Positions 45,505 through 53,966 of a stretch of DNA of 64,000 nucleotides are shown here, in pieces. The stretch covers positions 124,001 to 188,000 of the forward strand of contig NZ_CP077092.1 of the NCBI RefSeq assembly GCF_014268585.2, given 5' to 3'. A model generated the notes under the pieces. The model did not search any database, had not been told where the DNA came from, and saw only the letters and a list, made by a program, of their open reading frames with translations. The stretch is from Pseudomonas iranensis. GTDB taxonomy: Bacteria; Pseudomonadota; Gammaproteobacteria; Pseudomonadales; Pseudomonadaceae. Numbering within the stretch: position 1 is the first letter of the stretch; every line of letters begins with the position of its first letter. The position numbers were made by a program, and so were the translations under genes.

Positions 45505-45681
45505 GGAAAATCCCCCCTTGTTTCAGACGTCTGATCTGAGGGTAGACCAACCTGGAAAAATAGCAGGCTATCGATTCGATCAGCCTTGTCTATCGTGATC
45601 GGCACATCGGCTGAACGCCACAGACGACGCGCCTTACGATAGATGACTGCCTGCGCACTCGGCGGTTCGATGAATTTTCTT

Positions 45682-47592
45682 TCATTTATCCCGAGGGTCG
45701 AGCCTGAGCAATGGCTCCTGAAAGCGCAGCAAACGTCCGGCGTTGCCCAACACCAACAGGGTGCTCAGGTTATGCAGCAGCGCCGCGATCATCGCCCCGG
45801 CCGCACCAAGCCAGCCGAACGCCGCGAAGACCACGATGGCCAGCGTCCAGCCGAGGCCGATAATCACGTTGACCTGCAAAGTACGCCGGCACTGACGACT
45901 CAAGCGCACGCAAGTACCGAGGCGACGCAAGTCGCTGCCGATCAACACGATGTCCGCCGACGCCAAGGCAATGTCGGCCCCGCCAGCGCCCATCGCCACG
46001 CCGACCACGCCGGCCTTGAGCGCGAGTGAATCGTTGATGCCGTCGCCTACCACCATCGGACGAAAGCCGTGATCGATTTCCTTGAGCACGCGATTGAGTT
46101 TGTCCTCCGGAAGCGCTTGCGCCTGGACTTCGTTCAGCCCGACTTCCAGCGCCAACGTTCGCGCAACGCTCTGGCGATCGCCCGTCAGCAGGAGCTGGCG
46201 TCCCAGCCCCAGTTCACGCAATTCGCTCAAGGCAAAGCCCGCCTCCGGTTTGATGCTGTCGGCGAGCAAAAGCCAGGCGAGGAATGCACCGTTCAAAGCC
46301 AGGCCGGCAATCGGGCCATCGTGCTCAGGAACAAGGGTGGTTGTGATACCCAGTTGCGCGAACAACTCTGGACGACCGAGCGCAGCTTCGCCCCTCTCTG
46401 TCGTCGCCACTACGCCCAGGCCTTGGCGCTCATGGATGTTGGTCAGAGGCCAATAGGCTTCCTGATCAACCAGCCCAGCGAGTGCTCGGCTCACCGGATG
46501 ACTGCTTGCCGCGCCAAGACTGGCGGCCAGTGTCTGCACTTCGGCGGTGTCCGCATCCAGGCTGTCGATCGACTGCAAACGCAAGGTGCCGTACGTCAGC
46601 GTGCCGGTCTTGTCGACCACCAGCGAGGTCAGATCGGCGAGTTCTTCGAGGAACGCCGAGCTGCGAATCAGAATCCCGTGACGCGCGGCGACGGCGACAC
46701 CGGCAATCGCCGTGGCCGGCGCCGACAGCACCAACGCACACGGACACGCCGCCACCAATACCGCGAGCATCGCCTGTGCATCATGGGTGACGAACCAGGT
46801 CACCGCCGCCAGCAACAAGACCAGCACCATGTAGCTGCCGGCATAGCGTTCTAGCAATCGCGTGATCGGCGGTTTCGAGCGCTCGGCGTTTTGCATCAGG
46901 GCGATGACTTTGCCCAGGGTGGATTCGTCGCCGGTGCGGGTGACTTCGACGCGCAGCAATCCATCGAGGTTGATTGCGCCGCCGAACACCAGCATGCCGA
47001 CGCCAGCTTCCACCGGTACCGACTCACCGGTAATCGAAGCGGTATCAAGGCTCGCCTGCCCTGATAACACACGACCGTCCGCCGGCACCCGATCACCGGC
47101 CCGCACCTCGACAATATCGCCAGCACTGAGCGTGCCGTTGTCCACTTCGATGATCGAACCGTCCGCTTGCAGCTTGCGCGCATGGCTGCGGGTCAGCCGG
47201 CCAAGCGCATTGATCGCTTCCTGGGAACCGATGACGCTACGCTCTTCCAGCACATGGCCAAAGATCATGATGATTGGCAACAACGCCGCGGTGAGCAGAT
47301 CACCGGTCGCCCAAGCGCCGAGCATGGCCAGCGCAATCAATTGATCGGTGATGCCGTGCAGGCTTGGGTAACGCAGGCTGTACCACGCCGAACGCATCAC
47401 CGGAACCGCTACCAGCAACGAGGCGAAACCGAGCAGCAACTGGCTGACACCGGTTTGCTCCGGGAGCATCCAGCGCCAGAGCAAACCCAGACCCAGCAAC
47501 CCGAGCGCAAGCATCGCCAGGGTCAATTGGCGCGCGGCGCGACGTTGTTCGGCCGAGGACAACAGACTCGGAGCAGCGGTGGTCGCCGTCAT
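45682..47592 (-). CDS. hmtA: HmtA-like P1B-type metal ATPase (zinc/copper)
   Basis: 636 residues. No N-terminal heavy-metal-associated domain and no His-rich tail. Motifs: TGES near 188-191 (actuator), CPC near 283-285 in a membrane helix (metal site), DKTGTLTYG at 327 (phosphorylated Asp), SSHPVSRAL (nucleotide-binding HP), and VVGDGINDSLALKAG. In P. aeruginosa the related HmtA (PA2435) is reported to import zinc and copper rather than export them. Here it is the last gene of a four-gene operon with three SPFH proteins behind a Zur-like site, which fits zinc uptake. Start overlaps the preceding stop by four bases. Confidence 0.85.
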   Translation of the reverse strand: MTATTAAPSLLSSAEQRRAARQLTLAMLALGLLGLGLLWRWMLPEQTGVSQLLLGFASLLVAVPVMRSAWYSLRYPSLHGITDQLIALAMLGAWATGDLLTAALLPIIMIFGHVLEERSVIGSQEAINALGRLTRSHARKLQADGSIIEVDNGTLSAGDIVEVRAGDRVPADGRVLSGQASLDTASITGESVPVEAGVGMLVFGGAINLDGLLRVEVTRTGDESTLGKVIALMQNAERSKPPITRLLERYAGSYMVLVLLLAAVTWFVTHDAQAMLAVLVAACPCALVLSAPATAIAGVAVAARHGILIRSSAFLEELADLTSLVVDKTGTLTYGTLRLQSIDSLDADTAEVQTLAASLGAASSHPVSRALAGLVDQEAYWPLTNIHERQGLGVVATTERGEAALGRPELFAQLGITTTLVPEHDGPIAGLALNGAFLAWLLLADSIKPEAGFALSELRELGLGRQLLLTGDRQSVARTLALEVGLNEVQAQALPEDKLNRVLKEIDHGFRPMVVGDGINDSLALKAGVVGVAMGAGGADIALASADIVLIGSDLRRLGTCVRLSRQCRRTLQVNVIIGLGWTLAIVVFAAFGWLGAAGAMIAALLHNLSTLLVLGNAGRLLRFQEPLLRLDPRDK

Positions 47593-48638
47593 TGACTGGC
47601 TCCTTGAATGATCAACCGGGAATCGTCTTTCGGATTGACGGTGGTGACCGACCCGGCCTGATCAAGGATCTTCGGTATGCGCTCGCGATACAGACGCAGG
47701 AGCATTTGCGGGTCGGCAGACGTAGCCAGACTCGAGACGGTTGCGGTATCGGTCGAGGCTTTTGCAAGACGCTCGCCCGCCTGCGCGTGAGCCACCTGGA
47801 GCGTGCGGTCTGCCTGTTCGTTGGCCGACTGGGTAAGTTTTTCGGCATCGGTGCGCGCGTTAGCCACAGCTTTGTCAGCCTGCTGACTGGCGGTCAGAAC
47901 CGCATTGAAGGCACTGACCGCCGGCTCCGGCAGACTTGATTGCACATCCACCCGCGACACCTCGATGCCGATGCCCTGCCCGCTCGCCTTCAGTTCAGCG
48001 AGACGCGCGTTGATGCCTTGCACCAGATCACCGCGCAATCGCTCACGGCGCTCGGCCGCCTGATTGTCGGCGCCGATCAATTCCGGGCGAGCGACCAGAA
48101 TGGTGTCGAGATCTCGCGCGGCGGTCAGGACCACGGCGCTGCGCGTCACTAGCTGATCGAGAGCTGGCAGCACATGCTCGCCTTGCAACACGAATTCGTA
48201 CGGATCGGAGACTTGGTAAAACACTCGCACGTCCAATTGCACTACGCCGGCGTCACCGGTCAATAAATAACCAGACCCGGCGAGTGCATCGCTCAATGGC
48301 GTTGCGAAGGACGCCACCCGGTCAGCCTTCAACGCTTCGTCACTGCGCAACAGATTTTCCACTCGACGCTCGATCACCCGATCCGCCGCCGGCAGCAGAA
48401 CCACCTGCTCAAAAGGTTGCGGCCATGCCCATAACAGTCCGGCATTCTGAACGCGATCCAGCGCACCGAAGTGCAGTACTACTGCGCGCTTTTGCGGATC
48501 AATCTGCCGGACATTGGAGAATGCCCATGCCAGCGCCGCCAGCACCGTGATCGCATACAGCGCGATAAAAGCCAGACGCCCCGCCTGAATCCACGGACTG
48601 TTCAACGCATGTGTTCCACGTGGAACTTCTTCGCTCAT
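47589..48638 (-). CDS. SPFH-domain membrane protein (HflC-like), third of the SPFH operon
   Basis: 349 residues. A short cytoplasmic start (MSEEVPRGTHALNSP), one membrane helix (LAFIALYAITVLAALAWAFSN), then an SPFH domain (VRQIDPQKRAVVLHFGALDRVQNAGLLWAWPQPFEQVV), and a long helical region (ADKAVANARTDAEKLTQSANEQADRTLQVAHAQAGERLAKA) typical of prohibitin/HflC assemblies. It overlaps genes on both sides by four bases, so stoichiometric expression with the other SPFH proteins and HmtA is expected. A parS-like palindrome falls in its first codons. Confidence 0.85.
   Translation of the reverse strand: MSEEVPRGTHALNSPWIQAGRLAFIALYAITVLAALAWAFSNVRQIDPQKRAVVLHFGALDRVQNAGLLWAWPQPFEQVVLLPAADRVIERRVENLLRSDEALKADRVASFATPLSDALAGSGYLLTGDAGVVQLDVRVFYQVSDPYEFVLQGEHVLPALDQLVTRSAVVLTAARDLDTILVARPELIGADNQAAERRERLRGDLVQGINARLAELKASGQGIGIEVSRVDVQSSLPEPAVSAFNAVLTASQQADKAVANARTDAEKLTQSANEQADRTLQVAHAQAGERLAKASTDTATVSSLATSADPQMLLRLYRERIPKILDQAGSVTTVNPKDDSRLIIQGASQ
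48613..48626. other. parS-like palindrome GTTCCACGTGGAAC at the start of an SPFH gene
   Basis: Second perfect copy of the Pseudomonas parS core in this window, 9.4 kb from the one in folE2, with the same T on each side. It encodes VPRGT in the N-terminus of the SPFH protein. Confidence 0.85.
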
Positions 48639-49678
48639 GGCTGCGATCCGGCTTTGTTGTCGAGCGTCGGTGGGCCGTCGACCAATACGCGGAAAGGTGC
48701 GGCATCGGTGCGCAGAATCAATTTGGTGTCCGGCGTAACGATGGTGCCGAGGGTATCGAGGGAGCGCAGCAGGTTGTAAAGCTGCGGCGAGCTGGCGTAG
48801 GCGCGACCATAAATCTGCGCAGCCTCGACTCGCGATTGCGCTTCAATGTCAGCGGCTTTCACCGTCGCATCAGCCTGGACGATTCGCGCATCGCGCTCGG
48901 CGGCGGAACGGATTTGCGCCGCTTCGCGTTTGCCAACAGCCGTGCGTTCGGTAGCAATGGTTTCACGCTCGGCACGCATGCGGTCGACCGTGGCGCTGAG
49001 CGTGACCGAGGGCAAAGTCAGCCGCTCGATGCCGACCTGCACCACGCGCACGCCATATGTAGCGAGCAACTGTTGATCGATCTGCTGACGCAACTGCGTT
49101 TCAAAATCGCCGATGCGCACTTGTTTGGCATCAGTGTTGACCAGATTGGCCAGATCGAAACCGCTGGCCGTGGTCTCCAGTGCTGAGCCGACAAAGGTGC
49201 GAATCTGCCGCGCTGCTTCGTCCGGCTGATTCTGCACGGCACGCATGAAACGCTGCACGTGTTCAGGATCACCCTGCACCTGCCACGCGACGTAGGCCTG
49301 AACGATGATGCGCAAACCATCCTTGGTGCCGACGTCCTGCAAACCACTTGAGGTGGTACGTAGACGCAAGTCCACCGGGATCGCCGCTTCGAACGGTGCC
49401 GGCCAGCGCCAATTCAACCCGGGATCGAGCAAGACCCGCGACGGACTACCGAAACGGGTGATGACCGTGGCTTCACCGGAGCGCACTTGCACCAGACTCG
49501 CGGCGGCAATGGCAAACGCTACCAGCAACGCAGCCCAGCCCATACGCCGCCAGGGAAATGGTCCAACTTCTGGCACCTCGCCGTGATGGTGGTGATGACC
49601 ATGATGATGGTGATGCCCGCCGTGGCCGTGATCGTGGCCGCTGTGGTCTTGAACGTCATGAACAGGCGACTGGCTCAA
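48635..49678 (-). CDS. SPFH-domain membrane protein with histidine-rich N-terminus (HflK-like)
   Basis: 347 residues. Residues 7-32 contain 15 histidines (HDHGHGG then two runs of five), a likely cytoplasmic zinc-binding tail. One membrane helix follows (MGWAALLVAFAIAAASLVQV), then an SPFH domain (RSGEATVITRFGSPSRVLLDPGLNWRWPAPFEAAIPVDLR) and a helical region (RMRAERETIATERTAVGKREAAQIRSAAERDARIVQADA). HflK is the closest textbook relative, but HflK has no such His tail. Overlaps both neighbours by four bases. The His tail is the best direct sequence evidence that the operon handles zinc. Confidence 0.87.
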   Translation of the reverse strand: MSQSPVHDVQDHSGHDHGHGGHHHHHGHHHHHGEVPEVGPFPWRRMGWAALLVAFAIAAASLVQVRSGEATVITRFGSPSRVLLDPGLNWRWPAPFEAAIPVDLRLRTTSSGLQDVGTKDGLRIIVQAYVAWQVQGDPEHVQRFMRAVQNQPDEAARQIRTFVGSALETTASGFDLANLVNTDAKQVRIGDFETQLRQQIDQQLLATYGVRVVQVGIERLTLPSVTLSATVDRMRAERETIATERTAVGKREAAQIRSAAERDARIVQADATVKAADIEAQSRVEAAQIYGRAYASSPQLYNLLRSLDTLGTIVTPDTKLILRTDAAPFRVLVDGPPTLDNKAGSQP

Positions 49679-51636
49679 TGGGTGGCTCCTGGTTGAGCGG
49701 TGGTGCGGGGGGACGACGGATCAGTCGGCAGTGTGAAAGTACGCAGATCGATGGTTGGCGCATTTGCGCTGCCGCCGATTCGATGGTCGAGTATCACCAA
49801 CTTGGCTTTACTCATGCCCTGACTGAGCTGGCTGAGATATTGCTCCAGCACGAAGGCCTGGCCAGCACTGGCGAAGGCTTTCTGTTCGGCGCTGAATTTC
49901 AGGTCGGCGGTTTGCGCGGCTGCATTGATCTCCCGCGCATTGGCCGTAGCCTGATCCCGCGCCGTACTCGCCTGCAACTGCGCCTCGTTAGTGGCCTGCG
50001 CAGCCGCCCCGCGTTCACGAGCGATCAACGCCTGCGCGCCGATCTGCGCCGCTTGCACACTGTGATATGCATTCGCCGCGCCGGCCGGTGGATGAATCGC
50101 TTCGACGACTGTGGCGAGGATTTCCACGCCACTGTTCAATCTGTTCAGATCGCTTTGCACTGCGCGACCGATTTCCTCGGCCAGCCCTGCCCTGTCGTCG
50201 CCGAGCAAACCGTCGAGGGTGCGCGAGGCAAAATCGTGAACCAGGATGCGGCTGGCAGTGCTGCGAATCAGTGTCGGTACATCGGCGCTGTTATAAGTCG
50301 CGGCGAGTGCCGCCTCGTCGTTCAAACCGATGCGATAAACGAAGCGCACGTCCATATTGACGATTTGCAGGCCCTGTTGCGCGCCGCGGCTGCTGGCGAT
50401 GACCTGGGACTTGTCATTAACGTGGCTGGCGTCCCACAAACGGTTGGCGGTCAGCGGCGCCGGGCCTTCAGCGGAGTCGGACTGCACGGCGATTGGCTTG
50501 TCGCCGACACTGGTTGCCAGTTCATGAACCACACCGTTTTCAACGGAGATCACACGCCCCAATGGCCAGGGCAAACCGGCATGTAAACCCGGGCCGAACA
50601 CCTGTACCGGTTTACCGAAGCGCTCGTAGATGCCGCGACCGTGCAGGGGAATTTCATGTACGCCGGTCAGCAGCCAACCGCTCAGGGCGACCACTGCCAA
50701 CACCGGCAACAAGGCCCGGCGCATGTAACTGAAGGCCCAGATCTGCCGCAGATCGATGCCGAACCGATTGTGCATTTCATGCTGCAACGCCAGCCACGGC
50801 TGCGGCGGCCAGCGCAGCATATCGGCGATAAAACTGCGCGCCAGCAGGGTCGGTTCGAGTTGTTCACGCCGCGGGCTGAAGACAGACAGTAACGCGCGCA
50901 ACAGCAGTTCGCCGGCAACCAACATTGGCACGACTGCGCTGAGCACCGCCACGCGTACCGGCCAGACTGCGCTTTCGCTGACAAACAACAGACATAGCGC
51001 ACCGACCAACAGGGTGATGATCACCACCCGGGTCAGTTGTGCCAGCGCAGCCGCTTCCGGCCATTGCGCCGGCGGTTCCTGCGCCAGTTGCCGCTCCAGC
51101 ACCAGCAGGGCAAACGCCAGCAACAACGCCAATGCCCCACCGATGCTCGCCGACAGCCCCAAGGCCGCCGCAGGCAACGTGAGATTCCACACCTGCTCAA
51201 TACCAAGCAGAACCAGCAACGCCCAGCCGCCGAGCCACAACGTCGGCGCACCGATTTGTCCAAGCAGATGGCGGCTCTGCTGACTCAATCGCTCCAGCAG
51301 CCTTTCGTACCAGCCCTCGGCTGCAGCGCCCTCCTCCACAACGGTCGGTTGCGAAGCTGGCGGATGCATCACCCGCGCGCGCCAGTGCGTCACCCACCAC
51401 GCCGATTGCAGACCGGCGACCAGCACCAGCAACGCCGCGCTCTGATTGACCAACAACGGCAACCACAGGGACTGCGGCGCAAACAGGCCGACGAAAAACG
51501 CCAGCACCCAGCCCAAACCGACCAATGCGCCAAGTCCATAAGCCAGCCGACGTAATTCGCGTGACTGCGCAGCTGCTTGCTGAAAGCGCGGCAATCCGTT
51601 GACTGGCGTGGCGTCCAACTCAAGATCGACTTGCAT
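49675..51636 (-). CDS. Large polytopic SPFH protein, first gene of the SPFH-HmtA operon
   Basis: 653 residues. About seven membrane helices in the first ~310 residues (LAYGLGALVGLGWVLAFFVGLF; SLWLPLLVNQSAALLVLVAGLQ; TLWLGGWALLVLLGIEQVW; GLSASIGGALALLLAFALLVL; VVIITLLVGALCLLFV; VAVLSAVVPMLVAGELLL; ALLPVLAVVALSGWLL), then an SPFH domain (IPLHGRGIYERFGKPVQVFGPGLHAGLPWPLGRVISV) and a helical tail (AAAQATNEAQLQASTARDQATANAREINAAAQ). Ordinary HflK/HflC have a single membrane helix, so the polytopic N-terminus is special. A Zur-box-like palindrome ends 33 bases before its start. Confidence 0.85.
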   Translation of the reverse strand: MQVDLELDATPVNGLPRFQQAAAQSRELRRLAYGLGALVGLGWVLAFFVGLFAPQSLWLPLLVNQSAALLVLVAGLQSAWWVTHWRARVMHPPASQPTVVEEGAAAEGWYERLLERLSQQSRHLLGQIGAPTLWLGGWALLVLLGIEQVWNLTLPAAALGLSASIGGALALLLAFALLVLERQLAQEPPAQWPEAAALAQLTRVVIITLLVGALCLLFVSESAVWPVRVAVLSAVVPMLVAGELLLRALLSVFSPRREQLEPTLLARSFIADMLRWPPQPWLALQHEMHNRFGIDLRQIWAFSYMRRALLPVLAVVALSGWLLTGVHEIPLHGRGIYERFGKPVQVFGPGLHAGLPWPLGRVISVENGVVHELATSVGDKPIAVQSDSAEGPAPLTANRLWDASHVNDKSQVIASSRGAQQGLQIVNMDVRFVYRIGLNDEAALAATYNSADVPTLIRSTASRILVHDFASRTLDGLLGDDRAGLAEEIGRAVQSDLNRLNSGVEILATVVEAIHPPAGAANAYHSVQAAQIGAQALIARERGAAAQATNEAQLQASTARDQATANAREINAAAQTADLKFSAEQKAFASAGQAFVLEQYLSQLSQGMSKAKLVILDHRIGGSANAPTIDLRTFTLPTDPSSPRTTAQPGATH

Positions 51637-51668
51637 AACACCCCGAAAATGTAGGCTCTGCGTTCATA

Positions 51669-51685
51669 GCGTTACGATATAACGC
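51669..51685 (-). promoter_or_regulatory. Zur-box-like palindrome upstream of the SPFH-HmtA operon
   Basis: GCGTTACGATATAACGC: outer GCGTTA/TAACGC arms match perfectly, the inner positions are CG-A-TA. It lies 33 bases upstream of the first SPFH gene. Less perfect than the site at 38272 but the same layout (GTTAnn-N-nnTAAC). It is also 161 bases before lpd on the other side. Confidence 0.75.
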
Positions 51686-51846
51686 AAACTGTGAAATATT
51701 CGTACACAATTACGCTTATTCAAGGATGCCGCAGCTGTCGCTTGCCTGAAGCCTTGACCGAAATGTTCGGCGCAGCTCATATTACGCACATAATTTTTAT
51801 CGCGACTAATCTTGGCTATCCCCATCGAGCAATCTGGAGCAAGCGC

Positions 51847-53247
51847 ATGAGCAACTATGACGTAGTGATTCTGGGCGGTGGCCCCGGCGGTTATAACGCA
51901 GCGATCCGCGCGGGCCAGCTCGGGCTCAAGGCCGCCTGCGTCGAAGGACGTGCGACCCTCGGCGGCACCTGCCTGAACGTCGGTTGCATGCCGTCCAAAG
52001 CCTTGTTGCACGCCTCAGAGCTGTACGCCGCTGCGGTGGGCACGGAGTTCGCCAATCTCGGCATCGAGGTCAAACCGACGCTGAACCTTGCGCAGATGAT
52101 GAAGCAGAAGGACGAAAGCGTCGCCGGCCTGACCAAGGGCATCGAATTTCTGTTTCGCAAGAACAAGGTCGACTGGATCAAGGGTTGGGGTCACATCGAC
52201 GGCCCGGGCAAAGTCTCCGTGACCGACGATCAGGGCAACAAGAGCGAGCTCAGCGCCAAGGACATCATCATCGCCACCGGCTCCGAACCCACTCCCCTGC
52301 CCGGCGTCGAGATCGACAACCAGCGCATCCTCGATTCCACCGGCGCACTGTCGTTGAGTGAGGTGCCCAAACATCTGGTGGTCATTGGTGCCGGGGTGAT
52401 CGGCCTGGAGCTGGGTTCGGTGTGGCGGCGACTCGGCGCGCAGGTCACCGTGGTCGAATACCTTGATCGCATCTGCCCCGGCGTCGATGGCGAGGCCGGC
52501 AAGACCTTGCAGCGCTCGCTGAGCAAACAAGGCATTGCCTTCAAATTGAGTTCCAAGGTCACCAACGCCACCAGCTCAGCTACAGGCGTGCAACTGAGCG
52601 TCGAGCCTGCCGCCGGTGGCACGGCTGAGCTGATCGAAGCCGATTATGTGCTGGTGGCCATCGGGCGCCGGCCATACACCCAGGGCTTGGGGCTGGAGAA
52701 CGTCGGCCTGAGTACCGACAAACGCGGCATGCTCGCCAACAAGCAACATCGCACCGAAGCGGCTGGGGTCTGGGTCATCGGCGACGTCACGTCCGGCCCG
52801 ATGCTCGCGCACAAGGCAGAAGATGAGGCCATGGCCTGCGTCGAGCAGATCCACGGCAAGGCCGGCGAGGTCAATTACGCGCTGATCCCCAACGTCATCT
52901 ACACCCAACCTGAACTCGCCAGCGTCGGCCAGACCGAGGAACAGCTCAAGGCCGAGGGCCGCGCCTACAAGGTCGGCAAGTTTCCCTTCACTGCCAACAG
53001 CCGGGCGAAGATCAATCACGAAACCGAGGGCTTTGCCAAAGTCCTCGCCGACGAGCGCACGGACGAAGTGCTTGGCGTGCATCTGGTCGGGCCGAGCGTG
53101 AGCGAAATGATCGGTGAGTTTTGCGTGGCGATGGAATTCAGCGCGTCAGCCGAGGACATTGCCCTGACCTGCCATCCGCACCCGACGCGTTCGGAAGCGT
53201 TGCGTCAGGCAGCGATGAATGTCGAGGGGATGGCGACTCAGATGTAG
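51847..53247 (+). CDS. lpd3: Dihydrolipoyl dehydrogenase
   Basis: 466 residues. FAD site MSNYDVVILGGGPGGYNAAIRAGQLG, redox disulfide GGTCLNVGCMPSKALLH near 42-52, NAD site VVIGAGVIGLELGSVWRRLGAQVTVVE, second FAD motif VWVIGDVTSGPMLAHKAEDEA, and the dimer-interface active site CHPHPTRSEALRQAA near 445. Reoxidises lipoyl-E2 of 2-oxoacid dehydrogenases. Standing alone without E1/E2 genes, it fits the third paralogue of Pseudomonas (PA4829-like), hence the tentative symbol. ATG 51847 gives the family N-terminus. Confidence 0.92.
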   Translation: MSNYDVVILGGGPGGYNAAIRAGQLGLKAACVEGRATLGGTCLNVGCMPSKALLHASELYAAAVGTEFANLGIEVKPTLNLAQMMKQKDESVAGLTKGIEFLFRKNKVDWIKGWGHIDGPGKVSVTDDQGNKSELSAKDIIIATGSEPTPLPGVEIDNQRILDSTGALSLSEVPKHLVVIGAGVIGLELGSVWRRLGAQVTVVEYLDRICPGVDGEAGKTLQRSLSKQGIAFKLSSKVTNATSSATGVQLSVEPAAGGTAELIEADYVLVAIGRRPYTQGLGLENVGLSTDKRGMLANKQHRTEAAGVWVIGDVTSGPMLAHKAEDEAMACVEQIHGKAGEVNYALIPNVIYTQPELASVGQTEEQLKAEGRAYKVGKFPFTANSRAKINHETEGFAKVLADERTDEVLGVHLVGPSVSEMIGEFCVAMEFSASAEDIALTCHPHPTRSEALRQAAMNVEGMATQM

Positions 53248-53268
53248 GTTCCAAACCTTGCCGCCGTC

Positions 53269-53333
53269 TTCGCGAGCAGGCTCGCTCCCACTTTGGAATG
53301 CGTTCCCCATGTGGGAGCGAGCCTGCTCGCGAA
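53269..53333. repeat. REP pair, arms facing outward
   Basis: Reverse arm 53269-53291, forward arm 53311-53333, 19-base spacer with TTGGAATGCGTTC, between convergent lpd and the Lrp-family gene. Confidence 0.95.
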
Positions 53334-53347
53334 TGGCGCCACCCGGT

Positions 53348-53821
53348 CTACAGCGGCAGATGCCCCAACGGCAACGCCCCCGGCGCTTTCACTGTGTGAA
53401 TGGCAAAGTTGCTGCGAATATCGCTCACACCCGGAAGCTTGAGCAGATGGCCGCTGACAAAGCGGTCATAAGCGCGCAAGTCAGGCACCACTACCTGCAA
53501 CAAAAAGTCCGATTCGCCGGACACCAGAAACGCTGAGACCACCTCAGGCAGCGCAGTAACAGCGGCATAAAAAGCCTCGGCGCGTTTTTCGTTGTGCCGC
53601 TCAACCTTGACCCCGACAAACACCGTCAGCCCCAGCCCGACTTCATCTCGATCCAGATTGGCCTGGTAGCCTCGGATCACCCCCGCCTCTTCCAGCATGC
53701 GCACCCGGCGCAGACACGGCGAAGCCGACAGGCCGATTTCTTCCGCGAGCTCGACATTGCTCAAGCGCCCGTTGCGTTGCAGCGCGGCGAGAATCTTGCG
53801 GTCATAGGCGTCGAGTTTCAT
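53348..53821 (-). CDS. Lrp/AsnC-family transcriptional regulator
   Basis: 157 residues. Helix-turn-helix LDAYDRKILAALQRNGRLSNVELAEEIGLSASPCLRRVRMLEEAGVIRGY (residues 3-52), then the RAM ligand domain (VGLGLTVFVGVKVERHNEKRAEAFYAAVTALPEVVSAFLVSGESDFLLQVVVPDL). Divergent from a LysE-type amino-acid exporter 145 bases away, so it probably controls that exporter in response to an amino acid, as Lrp/AsnC regulators often do. Confidence 0.92.
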   Translation of the reverse strand: MKLDAYDRKILAALQRNGRLSNVELAEEIGLSASPCLRRVRMLEEAGVIRGYQANLDRDEVGLGLTVFVGVKVERHNEKRAEAFYAAVTALPEVVSAFLVSGESDFLLQVVVPDLRAYDRFVSGHLLKLPGVSDIRSNFAIHTVKAPGALPLGHLPL

Positions 53822-53966
53822 CTTTGGCAGATCCCGATAGTCTGACGGTTGAAAACCAGCAGGTTATGCCAAAGCTGTGGACAATTGAAGCCGACTACGC
53901 AAGCACCTGCCCTGCCCTCTCGCTCTAGACTGGCCCGAGCAAATCAACAACGAAAGGGGGTGTGAT

